Below are positions 26,098 to 34,842 of a DNA stretch of 64,000 nt, one piece after another. Below the pieces are notes generated by a model. The model was not told the DNA's origin. It saw nothing but the letters and a program-made list of their open reading frames with translations, and did no database searches. The stretch comes from Deinococcus yavapaiensis KR-236 (lineage in GTDB: Bacteria; Deinococcota; Deinococci; Deinococcales; Deinococcaceae): the NCBI RefSeq assembly GCF_003217515.1, contig NZ_QJSX01000012.1:100238-164237 (forward strand). Reading direction: 5' to 3'. Positions within the stretch are counted from its first letter, which is position 1. Each line of letters begins with the position of its first letter. Made by a program: the position numbers and the translations under genes.

Positions 26098-27390
26098 TCA
26101 ACTTTGCGGCTGGCTGCCCTGCTGGTTGAAGGCGCCGCGCCCGAGGTACACCGCGCGCGAACCGAGCGCGTGCTCGATGCGCAGCAACTGGTTGTACTTC
26201 GCAATGCGGTCCGAGCGGCTCGCCGAGCCCGTCTTGATTTGACCGGCGTTCGTGGCGACGGCGAGGTCGGCGATGAAGGCGTCCTCGCTCTCCCCCGAGC
26301 GGTGGGAGATGACGGTGGTGTAGCGGTTGCGCTTGGCGAGTTCGATGGCGTCCATCGCCTCGGTGAGGGTGCCGATCTGGTTGACCTTCACGAGGATCGA
26401 GTTGGCGACGTGGCGATCGATGCCTTGACGCAAGCGAGCGGGATTGGTGACGAACAAGTCGTCGCCAACGAGTTGCACGCGGTCCCCGAGGGTCTGCGTG
26501 ATGAGTTGCCAGCCTTCCCAGTCGTCCTCGGCGAGGCAATCCTCGATGGAGATGATGGGGTAACGGCTCGCCCAGTCGGCCCAGAAGTCGACCATTTCCT
26601 CGCTGGACAGCACGCGGCCTTCGCCTTCGAGGTGGTACTTGCCGTCCTTGTACAGCTCGGTTACGGCGGGGTCGAGGGCAATCATGATGTCCTTGCCGGG
26701 CTCGTAGCCCGCCTTCTGGATCGCTTCGAGCAGCACTTCGAGCGCTTCCTCGTTGCTGCCGAGGTCGGGCGCGAAGCCGCCCTCGTCGCCGACGTTGGTG
26801 TTGTAGCCGCGCGCCGAGAGGACCTTTTTGAGATTGTGGAAGGTCTCGGCGCCGTAGCGAAGCGCTTCGCGGAAGGTGGGCGCTCCGACGGGCATCACCA
26901 TGAACTCTTGGAAATCGACGTTGTTGTCGGCGTGGGCGCCCCCGTTGATGACGTTCATCATCGGCACGGGCAGGACACGCGCGTTGCTGCCGCCGAGGTA
27001 GCGGTACAGCGGCACGTCGAGTTCGGTGGCGGCGGCGCGCGCCGAGGCGAGCGACACGGCCAGCATGGCGTTGCCGCCGAGCTTGCTTTTGTTGGGCGTG
27101 CCGTCGAGGTCGAGCATCACCTGGTCGACCTCGGCCTGCTGCGACGCGTCCATGCCCGTCAAGGCGGGCGCGATGACGTTCTCGACGTTCTCGACGGCGC
27201 GCAGGACGCCCTTGCCCATGTAGCGCGCTCCGCCGTCGCGCAGTTCGTTCGCTTCGTGCGAGCCGGTCGACGCGCCCGACGGAACGATCGCGCGGCCCGA
27301 GAAGCCGCTTTCCAGGTGCACTTCCGCTTCGACGGTAGGGTTCCCGCGCGAGTCGAGCACTTCGCGAGCCACAATGCGTTCGATCCTCAT
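26098..27390 (-). CDS. eno: enolase
   Basis: A 430-residue enolase. ATG 27390 has GGAGG six bases upstream; an ATG 12 bases earlier is overlapped by that site and rejected. Signatures: AREVLDSRGNPTVE (about 7-20), SGASTGSHEANELRDG, MNVINGGAHADNNVDFQEFM (about 150-170, landmarks), VGDEGGFAPD, and DDLFVTNPARLRQGID with VKVNQIGTLTEA carrying the catalytic Lys. It dehydrates 2-phosphoglycerate to phosphoenolpyruvate. It sits between dnaN and pyk, the arrangement typical of Deinococcus origins. Confidence 0.97.
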   Translation of the reverse strand: MRIERIVAREVLDSRGNPTVEAEVHLESGFSGRAIVPSGASTGSHEANELRDGGARYMGKGVLRAVENVENVIAPALTGMDASQQAEVDQVMLDLDGTPNKSKLGGNAMLAVSLASARAAATELDVPLYRYLGGSNARVLPVPMMNVINGGAHADNNVDFQEFMVMPVGAPTFREALRYGAETFHNLKKVLSARGYNTNVGDEGGFAPDLGSNEEALEVLLEAIQKAGYEPGKDIMIALDPAVTELYKDGKYHLEGEGRVLSSEEMVDFWADWASRYPIISIEDCLAEDDWEGWQLITQTLGDRVQLVGDDLFVTNPARLRQGIDRHVANSILVKVNQIGTLTEAMDAIELAKRNRYTTVISHRSGESEDAFIADLAVATNAGQIKTGSASRSDRIAKYNQLLRIEHALGSRAVYLGRGAFNQQGSQPQS

Positions 27391-27499
27391 GACAGCCTCC
27401 ATTCAACCTCGCGCTCTGAGTTGGACCGGGCGAGGTGTAGCGCGGACACTATACCCGGTTCGCACGTGCCGCGTGCAAGACTCGCGAACCGAGCCGTGC

Positions 27500-28582
27500 T
27501 CAAACCCGGAGCGGCACGACGACGGCGAGGTAGCCGCCTTGATCCGTGCCCTTGAACATCGCCGGACTGGTCGGCCCGCTGAACAGCAACTCGGCGTCTC
27601 CCTCGATCGGCCCGAGCGCGTCGAGGACGTACTTGGCATTGAAACCGAGGCTCATGGCGGGCTCCGCTCCGTCTTGCATGACGTCCAAGGTGTCTTGGGC
27701 GCGGCCGTAGTCGCCTTCGGCGGCGAGTTGCAGCTTGCCCTCCGAGATCAGGAACTCGACGCGGTTGTTGGCATTTTTGTCGGCAAGCACGGCGACGCGC
27801 GACACTGCCTCCTTGAGGCTGGCGGCGGGCAAGATCACGCGCAACTTGACGTCACGCGGAATGACGCGTTCGTAGTCCGGGAACTCGCCGTCGAGCAGCT
27901 TGACGTTCATGCGTACGCGCTCGGTGATGATTCCGAGGACGCCTTCGCCGTACGAGATTCCGACGTCACCATCGCGCAAGACCCGGACGATCTCGTCGGC
28001 GCTCCTGGCGGGCAGGATGAGATTTCGCGTGTCGCCATGCGACGGAAAGTCACGCAAGGCGAGCCGGAAGCCGTCGGAGGCCACCACGCGCGCCGACGTG
28101 CCGCGGCCTTCGAGTTTGATTCCTCGAAACACGGCTTGGAAGGCTTCGGTGGAGGCGGCGTAGCGAACGCTCGACAGTGACCGCGCGAAGTCTTTCGCGT
28201 CGAGCTTCGACTCGGCGCGGCTTGGAAAGCTCAGGTGCGGATAAGCGTCGAGTTCGCCGGTTTGCAGTTTGAAGTTGCTGCCGCCCGCCTTGACGTTGAG
28301 CTCGCTTTGCTGCAACGACAGTTCGACGAGTTCGCCGCCGAGGTTACGCACGATTTGCGAGAACAAGTGCGCGGGCACGACGAAGGCCGCTTCGGTATCG
28401 ACGTCCGCCGCGACGAAGCAGGCCATGTCGATTTCGAGGTTGGTGCCGCTCATTGTAAGACCGTGCGGCGTGGCTTCGACTTTCAAGGAGGTGAGGAGGG
28501 GGTTGCTGGATCGAGACGGGACGATTCGTTCGAGAAGACCCAGTCCCTCTGCCAGAGTTTTTCGGGAAACCTGCGCTTGCAT
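27500..28582 (-). CDS. dnaN: DNA polymerase III beta subunit (sliding clamp)
   Basis: A 360-residue sliding clamp, start ATG 28582. Three clamp domains of about 120 residues are visible. Conserved segments include LLERIVPSRSSNPLLTSLKVEA, FKLQTGELDAYPHL, RYAASTEAFQAVFRGIKLE, ATDGFRL-like VASDGFRLALRDF, and FPDYERVIPRD. The C-terminus TDQGGYLAVVVPLRV is the usual clamp end. It tethers polymerase to DNA. It is transcribed away from oriC, with dnaA upstream on the same strand across the origin. Confidence 0.97.
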   Translation of the reverse strand: MQAQVSRKTLAEGLGLLERIVPSRSSNPLLTSLKVEATPHGLTMSGTNLEIDMACFVAADVDTEAAFVVPAHLFSQIVRNLGGELVELSLQQSELNVKAGGSNFKLQTGELDAYPHLSFPSRAESKLDAKDFARSLSSVRYAASTEAFQAVFRGIKLEGRGTSARVVASDGFRLALRDFPSHGDTRNLILPARSADEIVRVLRDGDVGISYGEGVLGIITERVRMNVKLLDGEFPDYERVIPRDVKLRVILPAASLKEAVSRVAVLADKNANNRVEFLISEGKLQLAAEGDYGRAQDTLDVMQDGAEPAMSLGFNAKYVLDALGPIEGDAELLFSGPTSPAMFKGTDQGGYLAVVVPLRV

Positions 28583-28602
28583 GGAAGTGGCTTAACCCCT
28601 TT

Positions 28603-28840
<238 letters not shown>

Positions 28841-28896
28841 GGAAGTGACACTTTTCTCAACCTTTTGGAACGCCAATTGGAAAAGGTCATTGAACT

Positions 28897-30258
28897 TCAA
28901 AAGAGCTCCTCGAGTCCTTGAACACGGCGTTTGAGCATCTCGATCTGCTGGGTGAGTTCCGAGTCTTTCCCGACTTGTTCGCCGACCTTTTGAGTAGCGT
29001 GCAACACCGTGGAGTGGTCGCGCCCGAAGAACATCCCGATTTCGGGCAGCGAGTGAGAGGTCATGCTTCGAATGAGGTACATGGCAATTTGGCGCGGCAC
29101 GACGACCTCGCGGATTCGTCCAGCGCCCTTCAACGCCTCGATCGGCACGCCGTAATGCTCGGCGACCGCTCGCAGAACGTCCGACATTTCGATCTGCACG
29201 TCTTGCGAAGTGAAAACGTCGGTGAGGGCCTTCGCCGCCATCGCCTTCGAAATCGGCACGTTGTTGAGACTCGAATACGCGACGACGCGCACGAGGGCGC
29301 CCTCGAGCTCGCGAATGTTACTCGTCACTTGACGCGCGATCAATTCGAGCACGTCTTGAGGAACGTTGATGCGCTTGTGCTCGGCATTCATCTTCAAGAT
29401 GGCGACGCGCGTTTCGAATTCCGGACTTTGAATGTCCGTGATCAAACCCCATTCGAAGCGGGATCTCAAACGACCTTCCAACGTTTGAATGTCTTTGGGC
29501 GGTCGGTCCGATGAAAGAATGATCTGCTTGTGATTTTCGTAGAGCGCGTTGAACGTGTGGAAGAACTCCTCCTGCGTTCGCTCTTTGCCCGCGAGAAACT
29601 GGATGTCGTCGACGAGCAGCAAATCTACGCTGCGGTAGCGATTACGAAACTGCGTCATCTTGTCGTCGCGAATCGCGTTGATGAGGTCGTTCGTGAAGCT
29701 CTCGGTCGTGACGTACTCCACGCGCTTTTCCGGATGCTTCTCGACGACGTAGTGGCCTACGGCGTGCATGAGGTGCGTTTTGCCGAGGCCGACGTCACCG
29801 TACAAAAACAGCGGGTTGTACGTCTTGCCGGGTGAATCCGCGACGGCGAGGGCGGCGGCGTGCGCAAGGTTGTTGTTCGGTCCGACGACGAAATTCTCGA
29901 AGATGTACTTCGGATTCAGCGAGCGGCGGCTCGATTCGCTCGGCACGATGATGGAAGATCGCGTACTGGGAGGCGGCGCCGGCGGATCCAAGGGCGAGAT
30001 CATCGCTTCTTGCACGGCCGGCAACACCTCGAAGGTCACGGCCGGATGCTGCGCGCCCAAATGCCGAAGGGCGTCTTCCAGCAAGTCTTGGTAGTGCTTG
30101 CGGAACCACTCCATCGCGAAGGAATTGCGCACACCGAGCACGAGCGCTCCGTCTTGCACGCCAAGTGGCCGAACGGGGACGAACCACGTCCGATACTCCA
30201 CCTCGGTGATATTTTTTCGGACGTACGTCAACACGTCCGCCCAGATTTCCTGTGAAAT
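28897..30258 (-). CDS. dnaA: chromosomal replication initiator DnaA, probable ATT start
   Basis: A 453-residue DnaA if started at ATT 30258. Domain I begins SQEIWADVLTYVRKN (1-15), domain III has the Walker A GDVGLGKTHLMHAVGHY (about 148) and Walker B LLLVDDIQFLAGKER, and domain IV ends with the box-binding GRDHSTVLHATQKV. A full consensus AAGGAGG lies seven bases before ATT, while the first in-frame GTG (30234) would delete the conserved SQEIWAD start and lies 31 bases past that site. No ATG, GTG or TTG exists between. ATT initiation is rare and known from infC. A TATGAT -10 lies at 30292-30297. Confidence 0.93.
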   Translation of the reverse strand: MSQEIWADVLTYVRKNITEVEYRTWFVPVRPLGVQDGALVLGVRNSFAMEWFRKHYQDLLEDALRHLGAQHPAVTFEVLPAVQEAMISPLDPPAPPPSTRSSIIVPSESSRRSLNPKYIFENFVVGPNNNLAHAAALAVADSPGKTYNPLFLYGDVGLGKTHLMHAVGHYVVEKHPEKRVEYVTTESFTNDLINAIRDDKMTQFRNRYRSVDLLLVDDIQFLAGKERTQEEFFHTFNALYENHKQIILSSDRPPKDIQTLEGRLRSRFEWGLITDIQSPEFETRVAILKMNAEHKRINVPQDVLELIARQVTSNIRELEGALVRVVAYSSLNNVPISKAMAAKALTDVFTSQDVQIEMSDVLRAVAEHYGVPIEALKGAGRIREVVVPRQIAMYLIRSMTSHSLPEIGMFFGRDHSTVLHATQKVGEQVGKDSELTQQIEMLKRRVQGLEELF

Positions 30259-30324
30259 ACCAGCACCTCCTTCGGGCGGATACCGACGCGCATCATAGCA
30301 AGCCGCACACCTCGGTTTTTGCAG

Positions 30325-30341
30325 TAGACTATGGCGTTATG
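30325..30341 (+). promoter_or_regulatory. -10 box of a probable leaderless mnmG transcript
   Basis: TAGACT at 30325-30330 is eight bases ahead of the mnmG ATG at 30339, with no ribosome binding site and no -35 consensus. This is the layout of leaderless Deinococcus promoters; hemC and rbsK show the same arrangement. Confidence 0.5.
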
Positions 30342-32147
30342 GCGACGCGCTGGAACGTCATTGTCATCGGAGGTGGCCACGCCGGCATCGAGGCGGCGTG
30401 GGCCGCTCGCAATTTCGGCTCGGTCGCCTTGGTCGTGACGAATCCCGACACGATCGGCCGCATGCCGTGCAACCCGGCCGTGGGTGGACCGGGGAAAAGT
30501 CAGCTCGTGTTCGAAGTGCACGCTCTGGGCGGTTTGATGGGCCGCGTCGCGGACGACACTGCGATTCACACGCGCATGCTCAACGCGTCCAAAGGGCCCG
30601 CCGTGCAGTCGCTCCGAGTGCAGAACGAACGCGACGAGTACGCGACGCGGGCCCAGGAATACGTCCTTGGGACGGCCGCGCTGGACATCGTGCGCGGTGA
30701 AGCCGCGGCGCTGGAGCGTGACGGTGACGATTGGACGGTCGTCACGACCGACGGTCGACGCTTGCGTGCGCGCAGCGTGGTCCTCGCCACCGGCACCTTC
30801 CTGCGCGGCCAGACTTGGTACGGCCGCGCCTCGCGGCCCGAAGGACGTCAGGGCGAGCCGCCGTCTCGCTTCCTCTCCTCTACCCTGGAGCGTGGCGGCC
30901 ACGTCTTGAAGCGCTACAAGACCGGGACGCCTCCGCGCATTCGCGCCGACTCGGTGAGGTTCGAGGACTTGATGGAACTTCCCGCCGACGCCGATCCTCG
31001 CTCGTTCGGCGGACGTCCGGGACCGCGCGCGGCGTCCACACCGACGTGGCAGACGTACACGACGCCACGTACCCACGAGCTTATTCAGGACAATTTGCAC
31101 GAGTCTCCCATGTACGCGGGCGACATCGAAGGCTTGGGGCCACGCTACTGTCCGTCAATCGAGGACAAGGTCGTGCGCTTCGCTCATCACGAACGCCACC
31201 TGCTGTTCGTCGAGCCCGACGGGCGTGAAACAAGCGAGGTGTATTTGCAGGGTTTTTCGAGCAGCTTGCCGCCTCGCTTGCAAGACGAACTCGTGCGAAC
31301 GCTGCCGGGCTTCGAAGCGGCCGTCGTTCAGCGATACGCTTACGCGGTCGAGTACGACGTGGTCGACTCGCGCGAGCTGACCTTGAACCTCGAGTCACGC
31401 TTTTTGCCCGGCGTGTTTTTGGCGGGCCAAGTCGTCGGGACGAGCGGTTACGAGGAAGCGGCGGCCCAAGGCCTTGTGGCGGGAGTCGCGGCGGCGAGGC
31501 GAGCGGCCGATTTGCCCGAGCTGTTCTTCCAACGAGCTCAAGGATATCTTGGCGTGCTGCTCGACGACCTCGTGCTGCGCGGCAGCGACGAGCCGTACCG
31601 CATGATGACCAGCCGAGTGGAACATCGCCTGTTGGTTCGACAGGACAACGCCGACGAACGCCTCACGAACTTCGGTCACGTGCTCGGCGTGGTCGGCGAG
31701 AGCGAAGTCGAGCGGGTTGGAGCGAAGTACGCGCGGATCGAGAGTGGGATGGCGGCCCTTCGTCAGCAGCGTGTGAACGGGGTTACCGGCGACGCGTGGC
31801 TTCGCCGCCCGGAAATGTCGCTGGCCGATGTGGAAGCGCTCGGCATGACCTTGCCCGAGTTGAACCGCGATGAGCGTGAAGCCGTGGAAATCCGTGTGAA
31901 GTACGCGGGCTATATCGAACGAACGAAGCGGCAGTTGGAAGCCGAGGCGTCCTCCGACAGCGTGGAACTCGGCGACTTGGACTTTCATGCGGTGCCCGCT
32001 TTGTCTCTGGAAGCACGCGAGAAGCTGGAGCGCGCCCGACCGAGAACGCTCGGCCAAGCGGCGCGCCTTCCCGGCGTCCGACACTCGGACATCAGCGCCC
32101 TTCTCGTTCACCTCAAGTCGGGCAAACGCGTTTCACGGGAAACTTGA
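30339..32147 (+). CDS. mnmG: tRNA uridine-5-carboxymethylaminomethyl modification enzyme MnmG
   Basis: A 602-residue FAD protein. The dinucleotide motif is IVIGGGHAGIEAAWAAR (about 6-22); MPCNPAVGGPGKSQLV and LNASKGPAVQSLRVQNER follow, then VVLATGTFLRG and the QVVGTSGYEEAAAQGLVAG segment (about 370). The C-terminal domain ends PGVRHSDISALLVHLKS. With MnmE it adds carboxymethylaminomethyl to U34 of certain tRNAs. Its coding end contains the parS-like GTTTCACGGGAAAC. ATG 30339 is chosen because no family conservation precedes it; an in-frame ATG 87 bases upstream overlaps dnaA. Confidence 0.96.
   Translation: MATRWNVIVIGGGHAGIEAAWAARNFGSVALVVTNPDTIGRMPCNPAVGGPGKSQLVFEVHALGGLMGRVADDTAIHTRMLNASKGPAVQSLRVQNERDEYATRAQEYVLGTAALDIVRGEAAALERDGDDWTVVTTDGRRLRARSVVLATGTFLRGQTWYGRASRPEGRQGEPPSRFLSSTLERGGHVLKRYKTGTPPRIRADSVRFEDLMELPADADPRSFGGRPGPRAASTPTWQTYTTPRTHELIQDNLHESPMYAGDIEGLGPRYCPSIEDKVVRFAHHERHLLFVEPDGRETSEVYLQGFSSSLPPRLQDELVRTLPGFEAAVVQRYAYAVEYDVVDSRELTLNLESRFLPGVFLAGQVVGTSGYEEAAAQGLVAGVAAARRAADLPELFFQRAQGYLGVLLDDLVLRGSDEPYRMMTSRVEHRLLVRQDNADERLTNFGHVLGVVGESEVERVGAKYARIESGMAALRQQRVNGVTGDAWLRRPEMSLADVEALGMTLPELNRDEREAVEIRVKYAGYIERTKRQLEAEASSDSVELGDLDFHAVPALSLEAREKLERARPRTLGQAARLPGVRHSDISALLVHLKSGKRVSRET
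32130..32143. promoter_or_regulatory. parS-like centromere site
   Basis: GTTTCACGGGAAAC (32130-32143) differs by one base from the perfect 14-base core of the ParB site, GTTTCACGTGAAAC. It overlaps the last codons of mnmG, 3.3 kb from oriC and about 1.1 kb before parA-parB. A GGTGAAAC half-site follows at 32149-32156. Confidence 0.72.
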
Positions 32148-32485
32148 CGGTGAAACAAGTCGTCCTCGGTGAGTTCGATCAAGGCCTCCTTCTCGGCATT
32201 CTCGTCGGCGAGGGGCATTTCGGCGGCGACGGTCTTCAACCGCACGTCACCGTTCGTATGCATACGCGTCATGAGCGGCTCTTTCGCCGCTTGCTCGAAT
32301 TGTGTCCCGGATCGAAGCTGTACGGGCCGTACCACCATGGTGGCCGCAGCTATTTTCAGTGGATGGCGCGCGGAGAAGTTTTGCGGACCTTCCTCGTGCC
32401 GCTGATCGACGCGTTGCCGCTCGAAGCCATTGACGATCACGCCTTCGAACGTTACCAAGACATGAAACGGAAGTACGACTTGTGA
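32144..32485 (+). CDS. small LAGLIDADG-like protein between mnmG and rsmG
   Basis: A 113-residue protein whose TTG 32144 overlaps the mnmG stop; GTG 32150 is an equally possible start. The N-terminal GLLLGILVGEGHFGGDG (about 14-30) matches the LAGLIDADG helix and turn ending in an acidic residue, as in AGFVDGEGSF-type motifs, and the rest (RHERLFRRLLELCPGSKLYGPYHHGGRSYFQWMARG) fits the beta sheet of a single-motif domain. It overlaps rsmG by four bases, inside a conserved housekeeping operon. A role as homing endonuclease seems unlikely; domesticated DNA or RNA binding is possible. Family call is by pattern only. Confidence 0.6.
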   Translation: MTVKQVVLGEFDQGLLLGILVGEGHFGGDGLQPHVTVRMHTRHERLFRRLLELCPGSKLYGPYHHGGRSYFQWMARGEVLRTFLVPLIDALPLEAIDDHAFERYQDMKRKYDL

Positions 32486-33204
32486 CGCCTGAAGGACGAG
32501 CGCTCTTGAAGCGAGGAGCGCTTGAGCTCGGCGTCGACGTGAACGATCGAATCGACGCTTTCGCGACGTTTCTAGACCTTCTGGTCGAAGCGAGCGGGCG
32601 CATGAGCCTCACGACGATCCGAGACGAAAGTGGCATCGTCGCGAAGCACTTCGTCGACTCCCTGTCCTGTCTGCGCTCGGAGGTCTTGAATTCGTCGATG
32701 AGCGTCATCGACCTCGGAACGGGCGCAGGCTTTCCGGGGCTGCCGCTCGCGATCGCGTGTCCGCATCTCGATGTCCACCTACTCGACGCGACACGGCGCA
32801 AGATAGAGTTCGTGGGCAGCGTGATCGAGGCATTGGAATTGCCCAACGCGCACCCGCACGTCGGGCGAGCCGAGACGCTGGGACGCCAAGAGGGGCAGCG
32901 CGGTAGGTACGACCGAGTCGTCACGCGAGCGGTCAGCACGCTCGCGACCCTGGTGGAGTTGAGCTTGCCCTTGCTCCGAGACGGGGGCGTCTTGATCGCG
33001 CAAAAAGGACCGAGCGTCGTCGACGAGCTCGAAGCCGGCCGCAAAGCAGCGAAGCTCGTCGGGGGAGAGGTCGAGCAGGTCATCGAGTTCAGGCTTCCCA
33101 TCACGGGCGAGACGCGCTCGCTCGTTCTAGTGCGCAAAACGCGCTCGACGCCCGCCGCGTACCCACGACGTGAAGGTGTGCCGCACAGGAGTCCGCTATT
33201 CTAG
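32482..33204 (+). CDS. rsmG: 16S rRNA (guanine527-N7) methyltransferase
   Basis: A 240-residue SAM methyltransferase. GTG 32482 overlaps the preceding stop by four bases. SVIDLGTGAGFPGLPLAIACP (about 74-94, landmarks) is the SAM-binding motif, preceded by KHFVDSLSCL; DRVVTRAVSTLATLVEL and LIAQKGP follow as usual. RsmG methylates G527 of 16S rRNA and its loss gives low-level streptomycin resistance. The C-terminal 20 residues are variable. It is part of the mnmG-rsmG-parA-parB cluster. Confidence 0.95.
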   Translation: MTPEGRALLKRGALELGVDVNDRIDAFATFLDLLVEASGRMSLTTIRDESGIVAKHFVDSLSCLRSEVLNSSMSVIDLGTGAGFPGLPLAIACPHLDVHLLDATRRKIEFVGSVIEALELPNAHPHVGRAETLGRQEGQRGRYDRVVTRAVSTLATLVELSLPLLRDGGVLIAQKGPSVVDELEAGRKAAKLVGGEVEQVIEFRLPITGETRSLVLVRKTRSTPAAYPRREGVPHRSPLF

Positions 33205-33211
33205 CGAGAGC

Positions 33212-33961
33212 GTGAGAATCGTCGGAATTGTGAACCAAAAGGGCGGCGTGGGTAAAACCACGACTGCCGTCAACCTGGCGGCGTACCTGGCGGCGTCCGG
33301 CAAACGCGTGCTCGTCGTGGATCTCGATCCTCAAGCCAACGCGACAAGCGGCCTCGGGCATCGCGGCTCGGCGCGAGGCGTCTACGACGCGCTCGACGAG
33401 GAGGCGAACGCGTCGGACTTCGTATGCGAAACCAGCCAAGACAACCTCTTTTTGCTGCCAAGCACGCCGGATTTGGCAGGCGCGGGCGTCGAACTCGCAG
33501 AAATGCCTTACGCCCTGCGCGACATGCTGCGCACGTTGAACGGCTACGACGTCGTCATGATCGACGCGCCGCCGAGCCTCGGACCCCTGACCGTCAACGT
33601 TCTGGCCGCTGCCAACGCCTTGCTGATTCCCTTGCAGGCCGAGTACTACGCCCTCGAAGGCGTAGCGGGCCTCATGGAAACGGTCGACCGCGTGCGCGCC
33701 GCCCTCAATCCGAGCTTGCGGGTGCTCGGGATCGTTATCACGATGTTCGACGGACGCACCAACCTCGCGCAGCAAGTCGAGGAGAACGTTCGCGCGCACT
33801 TCGGCGAGCTCGTCTTTTGGAGCGTCGTGCCCCGGAACATCCGACTCAGCGAAGCGCCGAGCTTCGCCAAGCCCATCAATCAGTACTCGCCTTTGTCGAG
33901 CGGCGCGGGCGCCTACAAGCGTCTTGCCGAGGAGGTGATGCAGCGTGTCCAAAAGATCTAG
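33212..33961 (+). CDS. parA: chromosome partitioning ATPase ParA/Soj
   Basis: A 249-residue Walker-type ATPase. The GTG at 33212 gives a family-like N-terminus (RIVGIVNQKGGVGKTTTAVNLA), with the deviant Walker A KGGVGKTT at about 10-17. LVVDLDPQANATSGLG (about 38-53) and MIDAPPSLGPL (Walker B) follow. A TATTCT -10 box ten bases ahead (33197-33202) may give a near-leaderless transcript. With ParB and parS it moves the newly replicated origin. It overlaps parB by 17 bases. Confidence 0.95.
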   Translation: MRIVGIVNQKGGVGKTTTAVNLAAYLAASGKRVLVVDLDPQANATSGLGHRGSARGVYDALDEEANASDFVCETSQDNLFLLPSTPDLAGAGVELAEMPYALRDMLRTLNGYDVVMIDAPPSLGPLTVNVLAAANALLIPLQAEYYALEGVAGLMETVDRVRAALNPSLRVLGIVITMFDGRTNLAQQVEENVRAHFGELVFWSVVPRNIRLSEAPSFAKPINQYSPLSSGAGAYKRLAEEVMQRVQKI

Positions 33962-34781
33962 CCTCGGACGCGGGCTCGACGCCTTGTTGGCGCGTCCCGC
34001 TTCGGACGCGCACGACGATGGGCCGCGCACCGTGAAGGTCGATAAACTTCTCCGCTCTTCGTATCAGCCGCGTCAGCACTTCGAGCCGACGGCCCTCGCC
34101 GAGCTCGCTCAGAGCATTCGCGACAAAGGCGTCCTTCAACCGCTGCTCGTCCGGCCACGCGGAGAATCGTTCGAAATCGTAGCGGGCGAACGCCGTTGGC
34201 GCGCCGCGCAACTCGCCGGCCTCACGGAAGTTCCCGTCGTCGTGCGCGACCTCGCCGACCGCGAAGCGCTCGAAATCGCCATCATCGAGAACTTGCAGCG
34301 CGAAGATCTCGGACCTTTGGAAGAGGCGCGGGCGTATCAAGCGCTGCTCGATCAAGGCCTCAGCCAAGAGGAGGTCGCGCAGGCGGTCGGCAAGGGCCGC
34401 TCCACGGTCACGAACGCCTTGCGCCTGCTGGCGTTGCCCACGGGCGTGCTCACGGCGTTAGAGGCGGGTCAAATCACGGCGGGGCATGCCCGCGCAATTT
34501 TGGCGCAGCCTGACAGCGACCGCGCTTGGGCGCTCGAGCAGATTCGCACGCGTGATCTGACCGTGCGCGAAGCGGAGGCGTTACGCCGCGCCGCCGCGCC
34601 GATGATCGAGCCGAAAGCGTCGACGACTCGCCCGTGGCGGCAACTGGAGCTCGACCTTAGCCGCCGAGTGGGAACGCGCGTGAAGATCTCGGGCGCCGAC
34701 AAGGGCAAGGTGGAACTCAGTTACGGTTCGCAAGAGGAACTCGACCGCATTTTGGCCTTGCTCGGTCACGAACTCGAGTAG
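33945..34781 (+). CDS. parB: chromosome partitioning protein ParB/Spo0J
   Basis: A 278-residue ParB from GTG 33945. The N-terminal KRSSLGRGLDALL is typical; SSYQPRQHFEP begins the ParB/Srx CTPase domain with GERRWRAAQLAGLTEVPVVVRD (about 80-101). ENLQREDLGPLEEARAYQALL leads to the helix-turn-helix LSQEEVAQAVGKGRSTVTNALRLLALP (about 140-166, landmarks). The C-terminal about 60 residues form the dimerisation domain. It binds parS and loads as a CTP-dependent clamp; a candidate parS is at 32130-32143. Confidence 0.95.
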   Translation: MSKRSSLGRGLDALLARPASDAHDDGPRTVKVDKLLRSSYQPRQHFEPTALAELAQSIRDKGVLQPLLVRPRGESFEIVAGERRWRAAQLAGLTEVPVVVRDLADREALEIAIIENLQREDLGPLEEARAYQALLDQGLSQEEVAQAVGKGRSTVTNALRLLALPTGVLTALEAGQITAGHARAILAQPDSDRAWALEQIRTRDLTVREAEALRRAAAPMIEPKASTTRPWRQLELDLSRRVGTRVKISGADKGKVELSYGSQEELDRILALLGHELE

Positions 34782-34798
34782 CAAGAGCAAGCATCGAA

Positions 34799-34830
34799 GA
34801 GGGGAGGGCAGGCACGCCTGCCCTCCCCTC
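34799..34830. terminator. bidirectional hairpin between parB and vanW-like gene
   Basis: A perfect 15-base-pair inverted repeat (arms 34799-34813 and 34816-34830, loop AC) lies between convergent parB and the VanW-family gene. There is no T run on either side, so it may act as a weak or factor-assisted terminator for both. Confidence 0.6.
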
Positions 34831-34842
34831 ACCGTGTCTCCT

